Below, piece by piece: positions 24,701 to 37,200 of a stretch of DNA of 64,000 nt. Position numbers and translations under genes: made by a program. The notes beneath the pieces were generated by a model. It worked only from the letters and a program-made list of their open reading frames with translations, did not search any database and was not told the DNA's origin. Numbering within the stretch: position 1 is the stretch's first letter; each line of letters begins with the position of its first letter. Origin of the DNA: Channa striata (taxonomy: Eukaryota > Chordata > Actinopteri > Anabantiformes > Channidae); the NCBI GenBank assembly GCA_033026295.1, contig CM065168.1, positions 43,598,875 through 43,662,874 on the forward strand, read 5' to 3'.

Positions 24701-26734
24701 CCCCAACTGGTCAAGGCAGATGTCGGCCCTCCCTGACCCTGGTTCTGCTGGAGGTTTCTTTCATTAAAGCGAGTTTTTCCTCTCCGCTGTAGTTACGCAA
24801 GGGGAATTTGTTGGGATTTCTCTACATATTTGTAGTCTTAACTGTATTATGTAAAGTGCCTTGAGATGACGTTGTTGTGAATTGGTGCTATATAAATAAA
24901 GTTAAATTGAAAAAAAAAGAATGTAATATGATAAACCACAACTTCAACCTGCTTTAACTGCTTCTGATAGATAAGTATTGAACACATCTCCATTTTCTTA
25001 TTTGAATCAACGCTTATTAGCAAAAACCACAAAAACAAAAAGTTTTTCCCATAAACTAAATTGTAGCAGGATGGGGTTTTGGTGGTGATTAACGTCTTGG
25101 ATAAATATAAGATTACCAACAAAACTGGTTTGATTGCATTAGTAGCTTTCATACAGTGCAAAATGCTTTCTCTGGAAAACCCTCATGGGCAAAAATGCCC
25201 CATTTTCTTAATCTCCCTGCCACGCACTATAAAAACATGCATTTCTGCCTTTGAGTTAATATTGCTATCTCCTTAAGTGTTTGGGTATTATAGTATCAGG
25301 AGTTTGTGTTGTGTTCATTAATAATTGTAGTTCAGGTGTTATATAAACCTTGTGCACTCTTGGCATGTCTCAGCCTATATGTTATGACGGTGACAGGCAA
25401 TTGGTGATTCAACTGGTAACCAGCCAAAGAGTGGAAGAGAGTCCAGAATCCTAACAGATTTTGGCCCACTCTAATACATAAACAATCTTCAAATCTTGAA
25501 AGTTCAATGGCCAAACATGTTTTTGTCTTATGCCATCCAAAGAGTTAAACTTTGGTCTCATCTGACCAAACTATATTCTCCTAGGATTTCACAGGCTTTT
25601 CTAAATGTTGTGCGATGACTCAAATATGCTTTTTCTTCAGCGATGGGGTCTTGTGTAGTGAGTGCGATAGAGTGCATTACTCGTTGTTTTCTTTCTTTCT
25701 GAAGTTCTCCTCAAGTGATCCTTGGCTCTTAATCAGCAGCTTCTGATTATTCTTTTCACTCATCTGTCAGAAATCCTGCGTGGAGCACGCAGTCACGGCC
25801 AGTTTACAGTAAAATTATGTTCTTTCCCCTTTCAGATTATAGCTCAACTGTACTCCCTGGGACATAATCAATGCCATCAATATGATTGCAGCTATAAGGT
25901 TGCAAAGGGTTTAAGAAAGCTCTTTGCTTTTACCCATTGTGAGAGGAATTTTGTGTGGTTATGAGTCCCCTTTTTATAGGCCATCAGTGGGACTGAACCT
26001 GCTCGAACACGAATGCTAATTTCAAATTGCTACACATTTTTAATTTAGTGCCATCTATGCACTGATTTCTTTGTATGTCTGTATTGCTTGGGTTGTTGCC
26101 ATCATCTGATGAACATTTCATGTCTCTAGAAGTATATTTACTGAGAAAAACCGAGATGTGATCAATACATATTTTACTCACTTCTTTTACTCAGTGTCTC
26201 ACATGTGTGCCTGAAATAATGAATCCTTAATAAATCTGATCCAGACTCTTAATTTCTTGCTCACAGTTTGTCATTCATGCTGTGACAGATTAGATGTAGG
26301 TAATGATGGAGTGAGTGACCAAGCGACCAGAACTTATAATAGTTTGGAGAAAATAATGTTTAAATATAAACTATTAATTTTGAATTTGCCCATATAAAAC
26401 AGAAACATTTTTTACAATGTGTAAATGATTGTTAGTCTTTTAATTAGTGGATAAACTGAGACAATTTTGTTGGCTCCATATTTTCAAATCTAGAAACGCC
26501 AATTTCTGGTTCAGGCTTTACTATAAATTGAAAATCTCTGACTTTTGTAGTTATGGATAAAACAAGCAAGCCTTCAGGTATATCCAGGTCATGTTGTGTT
26601 TTGAAGGGGAGTTGCTCACCTTTCGACTCCTGCTTCAAATCTAGTCTCAGGTCAGTAGGAGTCTTCATACAGTCCACCAGGTGGACAGAAAGCTGCTTGA
26701 AGCCCAGCTGAGACAGATTGCTGAAGGACATCAT
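21738..26734 (-). CDS. C2H2 zinc-finger protein with 14 fingers
   Basis: Probable nuclear DNA-binding transcription factor. Coding exons (high to low): 26734-26620, 24126-23557 and 23020-21738, with matching phase-1 junctions; total 655 residues. Start chosen at the ATG at 26734 (MMSFSNLSQLGF). Exon 1 holds LSVHLVDCMKTP and exon 2 a similar ISFCLVDCKQT, followed by an acidic region (about residues 50-228) without known domain; no KRAB, SCAN or BTB is visible. The last exon carries 14 finger units joined mostly by HTGEKP-type linkers. The first (CEHCGKSF ... HKRQNC) and eleventh (CSLCGGRF ... HEC) end in Cys in place of the last His. The third exon extends upstream of its first internal ATG, since the first finger is in frame with the acceptor at 23021. 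Intron 1 contains an L2-like tail and a Tc1 relic. Specific orthologue not recognised. Confidence 0.85.
24590..24915 (+). repeat. L2-like LINE 3' end
   Basis: CTGACCCTGGTTCTGCTGGA, TTTTTCCTCTCCGCTGT and the end GAATTGGTGCTATATAAATA followed by AAAGTTAAATTG and poly-A are hallmark 3'-UTR phrases of fish L2-type elements. Lies in intron 1 of the zinc-finger gene. Confidence 0.65.
24968..26176 (-). mobile_element. degenerate Tc1-like DNA transposon
   Basis: About 1.2 kb, the usual Tc1 size. Its ends are imperfect inverted repeats: ATAAGTATTGAACACATCTC near 24971 and, on the other strand, ATGTATTGATCACATCTCGG ending near 26168. On the minus strand a transposase-like start MGKSKELS begins at 25937 and the IVWSDETK motif (first catalytic Asp region) lies near 25570. 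The reading is broken by stops and shifts, so it is a dead copy. It sits in intron 1 of the zinc-finger gene, in the same orientation. Confidence 0.65.
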
Positions 26735-27359
26735 GATTTTTCGGCTTCAGTCAGTCAGACAACACACCTAAAATTTTAAGACTAAACTTTGAAAGGGAAA
26801 AAAAAACACACGTCAAGTCACAAGGTGCATCTTTATTTTATAAACACATAAGCATAATTGTAGTAACGTTGTACAAAATAAATATATCTATATTTTGGTG
26901 ATATTGTTTCAGCAATACAACTTGTTTTTACATTTGAAGGTTGGAAAACTAATCTGGGGTATTATTGATTGTCTTTGATTCATTTCGTGTCGTTTTTATT
27001 GCCTTGCAAAGCACTTTACAAAATCAGATCCATCATGAATATAGATCAGTTGGGGAGGAGTCCTGACAGCATCGTGCAGTTATTATCATTTACATTACAT
27101 CCGCTTTAAATCATTATCTAAACGTTATGATCACACACTTACACTGAGTGTATCATCATACGGTTTTGTATGATGATACACTAACTAACTTTAGCTCAAC
27201 TTTATCCCGGTGAATCTCTGTGAAAATACAAGTTTTGCCGGTTGAAACAGGTTTTTAGTTCACGAACAATAAGATAGAAACAGAAGCTTCCAAGTGTCGT
27301 TTAGTTCAGCTCTTTCCGGGCTAACGCTAACGTCTGAGCTAACAAACAATGAGCGTTAG

Positions 27360-27670
27360 AAACTCACATGGACACAAAAGTAGTTCACTTGTTTATTCCA
27401 GCTCTGTCGGTGTCAAACCTACGTGTCCTCATAGCCCCATATCAGACACTAAAACGCCGAGGTTTCTCGTAACTAAGCAAGAAATATGAAAGACAAGGAA
27501 CTCATTTTTATTTTTTTCCGGGTCAGGTTGTAGAACACGCTACAGAGCCAATAGGCTACGAGAATGCGAGAAAGAGGCGGGCTGTCATTAAGATTAAGCG
27601 CCAATGGCATCGTCGTTTGGTGACAGGGGGACGGCAGCCCGTGTGGGACCAAAACATTGGCCAATTCCCC
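27360..27670 (-). promoter_or_regulatory. CCAAT-rich promoter-like block of zinc-finger gene
   Basis: Three CCAAT boxes at 27548-27552, 27601-27605 and 27661-27665, spaced 53 and 60 bases, in a locally GC-richer stretch upstream of the zinc-finger ATG. A donor-like AT|GTGAGT on the minus strand (plus-strand ACTCAC near 27363-27367) and an acceptor-like TTTTAG just upstream of the coding exon suggest a noncoding first exon ending near 27368. Inference from motifs and position. Confidence 0.4.
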
Positions 27671-28004
27671 GTTAAGCTGTTTCGTAATTGTATTTGTTTT
27701 AAAATAAAATATCAGTAAATAAATATAACGACTCCCAGTTAACTATCTCGTTACACTGATGTTAAAATTTTTCTCTAATCCATTAGTGTATCCAGGTTGT
27801 TTTTCAGTAGCAGTTAAACTGTGTTTGTTTGTTACATGTTTTCATTGTTTTACTCCAGATGCATTTACATGTATTTGTCAGATATTTACATGAGCACAAA
27901 TGGATCCTAATTTCAGATGCTTCTTGTAACTATAGGCCCATTTGATATTTTAGAAAACTCTCAAGTTAAGTTATTTGGAATAAGAAGCAGAACAACAGCA
28001 ACCT

Positions 28005-28200
28005 TTATTCATCACTTCGAGCACATATATTTGCACCTACATGTTACAGTGAAATCTGACCTCTGCATTTGACCCGTCCCTCGGGGGGAGCAGGGGGCTG
28101 CCACAGCTGGCGTCTGGAGCTGGCGCTGGGTGTCTTGCTCAGGGACACACCTGCTGGGGTGGGCCCGGGTGGGGGCCCGGGGGAGCAATACTCCACTAAT
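28005..28200 (-). repeat. teleost SINE-like repeat
   Basis: Contains ACAGTGAAATCTGACCTCTG, CATTTGACCCGTCCCTC, GGAGCAGGGGGCTGCCACAG and GTGTCTTGCTCAGGGACAC, the phrase order of a common fish SINE. The following CCCGGGTGGGGGCCCGGG makes it locally GC-rich. Confidence 0.55.
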
Positions 28201-28284
28201 ACTCTACTGTTTAACTGCTGCTTTATTTTATTTGACAATTTCTTGTCGACCAGTGTCTTTATTTCACAAGTCATGTGTTAATAT

Positions 28285-29690
28285 CAAGCAGAATAAACTG
28301 TAATTACTAGATAATAAAATCATTGCAGCAGAGCCAGAGCTGCTCCTTGTCAAAAATATGAATGTCTATATTTGTGTTTAATTCTAATCTGTCATGAGAA
28401 ATCATACACTTACTTACTGAACAAATAAAATTATATTAAACTAGTAGCACTAAAAGTTACAGTACATCTCATTGTCCATCACTAGATGGAGCCACACAAT
28501 CCGTTTGTTTCCTTTTCAGCTGTTTTCACTGTCAAGGTTTAAAGTAAAGGTAGTTTTCTAAAGTTTTCTAAAAACAAAGTGTAGCTCAGTGTGGACCTTA
28601 GTTGTGGCATTAACACACAGCATGTCAGTGTTCATGCTGAAACAAAGCATCTGTCTATCAGTGGAACAGCCCACTGTGACGCCAATCATTTTGCACAAAA
28701 AAAACAAAAAAACAAATGACATCCTGCAGGTCCTCGGGCTGACGGCAGATATAAACCAACAATCACTGTAATAGAACGAGGCCGATGTCACACCCCCGGG
28801 CACAAACACACACACAAATCACAGGCTGGGTCCTTTGATATGTTGCTCTTTTGAAGACAGACCATTTGTTGCTCTTTTAAATGATGATGTTGGTTGGAGA
28901 GCCTCATTTTAATAAGCCACTAAACACTCACTGATTCTCACTTGTAATAATTGAGATATAATAAAGAATAGGTGGAATAGGCCACATTAATATGGTTTTA
29001 AGTGTGTGGACTCAGCAGCATACCCCGCCTTAAAGACAGTGTGTGTGCTCATTTGCTGTTTTCCGGATGGTTTATGTATATATAACTCATCAAAAAACAG
29101 AAAAGCTCCTAACACCTGCTTATATGTAATTACTCGTCCCCCACCTGAGAATTGGGATGAGTACAAAGGTTTGCGTGATGACAGGAAATAAGGAAGAAAC
29201 TGCTGCTGCTGAAACACAGCATATATTTTTACCCCTTTGTCTAATTTTGTTCTTTTTACTCTTTTGCACTATCACACCTGTTTCAATAATTAAGTCAGTG
29301 TTTAATTTAATCTAAGACTGTGAGGCACCTAAAATGAATTTTTAATTAATAACTGAGTCCAAAAGTCTGAGCTGTGGATCTGTGGGATCTGACCTTGTGT
29401 ACTACAGTGTTTAAACCACCTAAACCAAAAATACACAACTTCAGCTAGTGTGAGACTCAAAATCAATAGATAATCTATTTTAACATTATTTCTTGTGTTT
29501 CTAAATAATCAAACTCTCTGAATATGTTTTGAGTTTTACATGAAAATTTCACAGACTCCTGTTAAGGTCACAGACTTTTACTGTATATGAATCACAGTGA
29601 GGAGTCTGTTATTGTTTGTGCTGCATTTAACAGGGCCAGTCCGAATTTATTGAGCTTTAAGGACACAGTTTGCGTCCCACTGTGCAAACA
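28285..29690. other. intergenic, no gene seen
   Basis: AT-rich; only short random ORFs. No recognised repeat. Confidence 0.5.
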
Positions 29691-29693
29691 AAA

Positions 29694-29738
29694 AGATTAG
29701 CATCTGCCAAATGACTAAATGTAAATGTAAACGTAAAA
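29694..29738 (-). repeat. SINE core fragment
   Basis: Minus strand reads ATTTAGTCATTTGGCAGATG, the same core as at 10708, next to a TTTACATTTACATTT tail. Confidence 0.5.
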
Positions 29739-29739
29739 T

Positions 29740-31640
29740 CTACTTTGCACGATAAACAATGACGAGCGTATCTTCAGGATGTCGTGTCCTGCCGCGCATG
29801 ATGTGACTGATGTTCCACAAACCTCACGGGCAAACCTCAGCTCTCTCCTGTACGAGGATCGAATGTAAACTTCCTAGAAGTGAAACAATAAGGATCACAG
29901 TCAAAGTTTTGAAAAGCAGTTCTTCCAATAGTAATTTATAGTTAAAGATGTGTGAGTCTGGCCAGCACTGCCATGCCTCAAATTCTGCTGCTGGTTTGGC
30001 TGCAAATGAATGAGGCGGTTGTTTGCATCAGGGTGGTGAATCACATTTGCAGCATCTAATGAGAAATCTCCAGAGGACAACACTAAAACTTTCTGGGGAG
30101 GTACCGCACACATAATTTGGTTTCATTATTCCCTGGGAGGAGCAAAATTCCCACCAGTGTGAATACGAGGCACCAAGTCTCAGTCACCAGATCTGCTGCG
30201 TCTCAATTAGCTGGGAGGATGTTTCAGTCTCAGCCGCAGCTGCTGAGTTTACTTTTATGAAACAAAAAACAAAAACAAAAAATAACATGTTTAGTTTCAA
30301 ATGCAAAAAGCTCAAATTGGCCTTGAAAATTTTGAACAAACTGATCAAAAGATTTACTGCACGACTGAACGTTTCACAAAGAATTTCTCTGTGTGTTTCA
30401 TGTGTCTGTACGTTACTGGGCATACTACAGGGATTATCATTAAACGTTTGCTCATCTTTCCCCTGCTGATGTGGATCAGAGCTGATTTCCTCCTTCATCT
30501 GTGGTTTATTGTGAAACAACTTCAGCTTGAGCTTAAATTAATGATTCGCTTGTTTTCAGGTTGGTGGACATTCCAAAAAAAAACTTTTGTTAACTTTTAT
30601 TTTAAGACAAAAATGCCACAATATCCTTCTATAATTTAGAAAACTTCATACATCAGAATAAAAAAAATGTATGTCTGTGGTACCTTTGTTGGTGTCATGT
30701 AGAAATAAAAATTAACTTGTGTTTAATTTTTGTGTTATTTGTCTGGTTGTTACTTTAGTAATACTATATACTAATACTAATACTAGTACTTTATAATTTG
30801 TTAATATCACAATTAATTGGTTACATTAGTATTACCAAGATATTACCCAGATTCTATAAAAAACATATATGTAAAAAAACATAGTTTTATATAATGCAGG
30901 TCAACCGAACTACAGGGACAAATTTGTGAGGGGTTACAAGGAGCTGCCTCCACAGCAGGAGGTCAGAAAAGGATCTGATGTCAAACCCAAGAAAACATTT
31001 GACAATGATCAGCACTGTCTTTGTTTTTAGGGATTTTCAGCTTGACTGGACATTTGCTGGCGAACTAATGAAAAACAAATCAGATGTAATGATTTGCATT
31101 ACATCAGCCAAGTCTTTTGAGCAGTTGCAGAGTAACGAGTAACCCACAACCCACTTCCCTGAACAATTGTTACTGCACGTTATTAAGTCATTCGTGCTTT
31201 CAGTTGAGCCTTTCCATCAGCTTCACACTCTCACTATGAATCCAATTCAACTCAAACTCCACCTTCTACTATCCTGAGGAGTTTGATCTTGAGGGTCTGG
31301 CCTTTAAACACAGAGCTGGGTTATCTTTGAAGCCTTTTACAGGTTGAGAGTCTTTCACCGACATTCCAGGCATCCTTGAATTACTCGTCTTTTATAAGGG
31401 TTAAACGTCTCCGTTGTTGTCTTCTTCAAACCTTTGATACAATAAAATGTCAAAATGAACAACACAATCGCGGTAAACGGTTTTAAACAGCTGACTGATG
31501 AACAGGGATGTGACAGATAAACAGAAACCGTGTAAAGAAATCTGATATGTTTGAATTAACTTGTTGGTATTCACTCTGCGAACTGCATGTGTGGTCATGT
31601 TGACCTCAATTTCACATTTCCCCCGCTGGACACTTAGCAT
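29740..31640. other. intergenic, no gene seen
   Basis: No convincing ORF or repeat; several homopolymer A/T runs. Confidence 0.5.
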
Positions 31641-31642
31641 AT

Positions 31643-31643
<1 letters not shown>

Positions 31644-31708
<65 letters not shown>
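31644..31708 (+). repeat. (CA)n microsatellite, about 32 units
   Basis: Uninterrupted CA run; the ORFs across it are artefacts. Confidence 0.95.
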
Positions 31709-31714
<6 letters not shown>

Positions 31715-32069
31715 ACACCTCACCCAGTGAGATTAGAGCTCTGCATCCTCCACTATCACAACAATTTTAGTGTGTGATACCTCAGGTGCACACACACCGA
31801 CAGATTCCCTGTAGCTGGCCGGTCCACATTTGTGCACAGATTGCCTGGCAGCAGCTTGTGTGTGTTTGTGAAACCCTGGAGGATTCCTCTCAAAGACAAG
31901 CCAACACGTTTGCAGGGAAATCCAGTCTGAGCAGGAAGTTTCAGATCATGTAATGGACACACTCTTCCTCTTCCTTCCTTCCATCCTCCTTCATGTCCGT
32001 GTCTGCTCTTCTCTGTTCGCTACTCTAATCGGCTTCTGATGCATTTTTAATGTTTGGCCACCTAAACCA

Positions 32070-32071
<2 letters not shown>

Positions 32072-32110
<39 letters not shown>
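32072..32110 (+). repeat. (GT)n microsatellite, about 19 units
   Basis: Uninterrupted GT run. Confidence 0.95.
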
Positions 32111-32111
<1 letters not shown>

Positions 32112-33084
32112 CGGTTGGACTGTGTATCACATTTGTTTGAGCGTGTATTCTTGTGCCAGGAAGTCAATTTGTACCCAGCTTTTCTTTGCTGAAATCCCAG
32201 CAGAAGCCCTAATGGTGAATGGGGAGATCTGTGGAAGAAGACAGGACAGATCGCAGCCTGTCGCTTTTAAAAGTTGGTGGTTGGCAGCTTTGTAAGAAGA
32301 CAGACAAACAGGTCTGAAAGGATGTCCAGCACTTTATGTGACTGAATGTATGAACATATTTTCCCATTACATATAATAATCCCCCATATACAAAATGACA
32401 CATAAAATCTCCAACGTAGCATAGTGTGTGTGTACAGCAGAGGAAATTAAATTAGTATTCTGCAGTGTGTGCAAAGATGAAAAAAGCAGAAGGAAGTTTT
32501 CATTTATTATTCTTGAATATTTTTCACACATCACTGAGTTTTATTTGTGCAATGAAAAAAAGGAGACAATAGATCCCACTCGTCAGAACGAGTCGATCTC
32601 GCGCTTTTTCACACATTAATGAACTGTGGGTTTGGATTCATTACATTCCCGGAGTTGGTCTCATCTCTTTGTGCGAGGGAAGATGCAAATTGTTCTTGCA
32701 TATTTTTATTACGCTTGATCAACTGTTGCGCTGCATCATTAAATTGGAAAGAAAATAATTAAACATCAACGCTCTTCCCTTCATAGTCCACAGTTTTTAC
32801 AACCTGCCAGCAACTATTAATCTAATTCAACTCCACGAAAAGTTTGACTTTTTGAAAAGTATATTTACTCTTATCTCCCAAATAAATATCAGATAACAGC
32901 CAGCTGCCAAATAATTTTATTTAACATGAAGACATGCTTTCATGGGTCAGTGGTTTGCCTACCTCTGCAGATATTCCCCATTAAATTATAAGTTCGTATA
33001 TTTACACTTTTGCTTTTGTACATGACAAACTAAACAGAGTGTGTCCATTAGTGGTTTCAGATGTTGTAGTTTTTTTTGTAGCTT

Positions 33085-33280
33085 TACTAGTGGCTCTGGG
33101 TCAGGAGGTGGAGTGGGTCATAATCCAGAGGTCAGTGGTCCAATCCCTGAATTCTCCTGTTCATTTGGAAGTTTCCTCGATCAAGACACTGAAACCCACG
33201 TTACTCCATTGTTTATTACCTTGCCCCTCAAAACGATCATCTTCCCTAAATAAGCTACTGTACATGAATCATAACTGAAT
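33085..33280 (+). repeat. teleost tRNA-derived SINE
   Basis: Reads in the sense direction: GTGGCTCTGGGTCAGGAGGT (A-box region), CAGTGGTCCAATCCCTG (B-box) and CGATCAAGACACTGAAACCC, the standard body order. Degenerate, so probably old. Confidence 0.65.
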
Positions 33281-33551
33281 GCTGAACACTAATCTTAACC
33301 TAAACCTGACTCAAAGTGACTCAAAAACACATTCAAACTAATATAAACGCACTATAATGGAAAAAGTTCAGAAGATGTGACATCATGCATCACTTCAGCA
33401 TTGATCACTTTGTGCATAATTGAAGCTTCTGTGCGCATCGTCACACACATTAAGTGTGCGTATAAATCTGCCGAACGTCTGAGGTGCTGCGCTCTCACAA
33501 AATCTGTCAGACTCACCTGAGTGACCGGAATAATGAAAACACACATCTGGA

Positions 33552-33712
33552 GTGTGTGTGTGTGTGTGTGTGTTTGTGAGAACCCACTCAATAATAGGTT
33601 TATTCTGTTTTTTTTTTTTTTTTTGTCTGCATGACTAACTTTGTTATTCCTGTGTGTTATTGCTGGGGTGTTTTGTATTTTTATGTGTTTGTGTGTGTGT
33701 GTGTGTGTGTGT
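33552..33712 (+). repeat. two (GT)n tracts flanking a poly-T run
   Basis: GT runs at 33552-33573 and 33691-33712, with poly-T at about 33609-33624 between them. Confidence 0.9.
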
Positions 33713-34074
33713 AATGAGATACAGCTTTTCTGACGGAGCCCTGCTGGTTGAGCAGGTTTGTGCTGTTTTGGTTTGACTGAACACATGACTTTCCATGACA
33801 CAACCCGGCAGGCAGAGATGGGACAGCTCTCACACACAGAGTCCTTAATTTGATAAAAATATGTTCTAACTTAAGGTGTTCGTACTCTAAAAATGTTTTG
33901 AACTTTGTAAAGGTTCTCAACTTAGAAGTGTCCTCAAGTTCCTTCAAAATTTCCAAATTTTGAGAAATGTTCCACAAATGTCGATTCTTTTTCCAAAAAT
34001 GTCTCCAGGTTCCTCCTGTGTGTGTTGTTCCTTTACCTACGAGTGTTACTGGTCTCAGGAAGATGTGGTGGTTT

Positions 34075-34225
34075 CAGCTGTGAGTTTATTCATTATGAAT
34101 GAACTGAAGGGCTCACAGGGACACTCTGACATGTAGCCAAGAGCACTGGACGTCGAAACACTGACCCCGTGGTTCATGGACAACTGCTCTACAAACTGAG
34201 CTACAGCCGCCCGGAACTGCATGTT
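34075..34225 (-). repeat. SINE fragment, reverse orientation
   Basis: Contains GTCGAAACACTGACCCCGTG and CAACTGCTCTACAAACTGAG followed by CTACAGCCGCC, the reverse complement of a tRNA-like SINE head. Confidence 0.6.
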
Positions 34226-34279
34226 TGCCTGGAAATGAAGATGGAGGCATTTTAAAAGGATTATTTCTGAGCTCATTCA

Positions 34280-37200
34280 GGATAAACGGCAGCAGTTTTT
34301 AAAACTCTAGTACCGGTACTTAAGACAAAATATCCACTGTCAGATTTGTTTGAGTTTGTTTTTATTGTTTCTCGTGAAAACGTTGAAACCAGTTCATAAG
34401 GTAAAATCTTTTAAGCATAAAAACATCTGTAATATTTAACATTTTCCCCAACTGAGTCCAGGTGCTCACATTTGATACAAGCACTAAACTGTTTCTAATA
34501 TGAGTTGCTGGACAGAAGAATCAACCCATTGCAGTTAAGCAAATCCCACGATAACAGAAATTCCCACACGTTCTTCTGCCAAAACAAAACAAAAACGCAG
34601 AAATTTTTCTTTAATGAAGAGAGCAACCGTCTCTGAAAAGAACAAAGAAAAAAACTACAATCAACAAATGTCATGGCTTGTCTTGATATTTCACTCAAAA
34701 ATACAAAAGTTGCTTTACTGTGGCACAAAAGTCACTAGACTTTGTCTCTTTGGGGCCTTAAATGTCCTCTGTTCCTTTGTCCAGCAGTTTATGGAATATT
34801 CCAGTGGGAACCACATTGCCGGATTCAGTTTGTGCCATAGTGACAGCTGGCAGCCATGTACCCCAGCACTAAAGATCACAGCATGAAATATGCATTTTCC
34901 ATTTCACGGGGCTTGTACATTTCTAAGCTTCATAGCTCAGTTGTTTTGTTGTTGTGTGTCTAATAAGTAAAACATCTTCCCCAAGGACAGCAGAGGTCCT
35001 AAGTTCAGAGGAAACCTCACGGCCTGTCTCTTTACATCATCCCAGCAGCGGGAGGTTTTCCCAGGTCACGGCTTCAGCTCCGTCTGTAGCTTCACTCTGC
35101 ACTCGACTATCATGTGCCAAGCTGCTGTGTCCGGACTGTGGCCTGTGGAAATGTGCTAGTCATATTTAAGAGCTTTAAGAGTCACACATTACACAATAAT
35201 GTGATTCCAGTTTGTTATCAAGGAAAAAGCTTCTATCCTGTCCATCGATCATTAAAACTGCTGGTTTCAAGGAGGCGTCAAAGAAATGTTTTCACTGTCT
35301 CATGTCCCGTTGGATGAGACTTCACACTCGGTTCTGTGATTTCCAAGGGCACAAAGCAGGTCGAACACTCAACACCAGCCTGTTTTCTCTGATTGTAATC
35401 GGGTGTGAGTACGTGCTTCATCGTAATTGTTTCCTTTAACCCCAAGAGTCAAAGAGCTCAACACAATCCAGCATCATCTGACCGTTTTTTTTTTACAGCA
35501 GCTCCACTATTAAACCAGATAATAGTGGGACAGGAAATGTGCCTCACCCACCTCTAGCAGCTCTAAGTACTCGCTAATCTGGGTTTGCATCAAGCCATCA
35601 CACACACACACACACACACACTCACACAACCAGCTGCCTCTCCCACCATCTCAAAGTAATTTAGAGAAACAAACAGCAGTAGCTGCGGGGAAATAAAGGC
35701 AGGATGAAAGGAGAATGTTAATGACCTCACCGTGGGACGCCGACACATCCTCTGCACCCCTGAGCCCAACCTCAGAGAGATATAAATAAATGAAACACTG
35801 AAGTGGAGCCAGAAATGACCTGTTTCCCACCGCTGAATACAAATGTAACATAATACAGTAGATTATGTGTGTGCTGACACTGGATTCAAGGCCGTTTTAG
35901 CACCAGTGTGATGGTTCAGATATTCAAATTGAATCTGATGTTGTATTCATTGACATCTTCCCTCGTAGGTAATTGCTACTTTCACTATAACGAGTGACAG
36001 AAAGGTACAGACGCAATAATAATAACAGGAAATAATGGTAAGAGGATGAAAACATAAGTCAAACTAAAATTCAAGTACGAAATTTTGTTACACCGTTCCT
36101 GCTGCCGTCAGCGGCAACACAAATGCACATTAATAAAGAAATGCATAAAAACGGACGTATAGACTTTGACCTGTCCGACTAACCTCATAAGCTCCCGTGT
36201 CTTACGGTTTAACACTCTTTGAATAACTGAATAACTGTCTGTATTATGCTTGCACAAATGGTTGGAGCTGAACAGCGGGCGTCTTTGCATTTTTTAGCGT
36301 CCGTGCCTTCGTGCCTTAGAGAACTCAGCACACAGCTCAGCAGGAAGCCCGAGCCTTGATCTTATGTAACAATGCTCTGAACTTTGGTGTGCCTGCCATC
36401 CATGGAAATAATTTGAATTTAATTTGTCCAGCTAATACAGACGCCGTTCCTGAAGTTTATTTACAGCTCTGACTAAAAATAAGTAAAAGGCATTTTTCAA
36501 AAAGTCTAAGCAGCTCAGGATTATGATTTAAAATGTTGACAGTTTTGGAAATTGCTAGTTGGTTTTCTTGTTCGTACCCCTCTTTTAATTTATATACGGT
36601 TTATATACTCAAAACGTGTCTGACTGTGGCCAGTTTCCAGAGACATGCATGGACGGTGACTGGTGACTGTAGGTGTGCATGTTGTCAGTCTGTGTGTGTT
36701 TTTCAGTGAGAGACCGAGAGCTGCTCAGGGTGGATCCCACATCTTGCCTAATGACAACTGGGACATGAACTGATGTTTGGCTTCCTCCTTGAATAACTTG
36801 AGATTCAGCTTGTGTTTTTGGAGCCCGTGGCGGTCTGTCCAAACCCTCCTCAGCCCGTGTGTCTGTGTTCTAATGCAGGGCTGCTCCAGGCTGCTGGGTT
36901 TTCTCTCTTGGCCTTTACACAAGATTTCCCTCAATCCTTTCACACTATTATTCACTCTAGAAGGTGAAAGAGGGGAATTCTTCGCATTCCACTGCTGATA
37001 AATTTTGTTCCAAAGTTATTGCAAAGTTAATGGTGATGTCACTGTTTGTGGCAACTTTTTTGGTAAGCACCGTGTTTACTTTGAGCTGATAAGAGTGTTA
37101 TGATTCAGTAATTTCTTATCTTTTTATGCCCCACACAAGGTCATTCGTGCCTTTATCCTCTTTGATTCAGATTCAGGTGCCTCTGAGCCCATCTCAGACC

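Noticed and set aside
31401..31770. Open frames of alternating Cys-Val or His-Thr
   Set aside because: They are translations of a (CA)n microsatellite.
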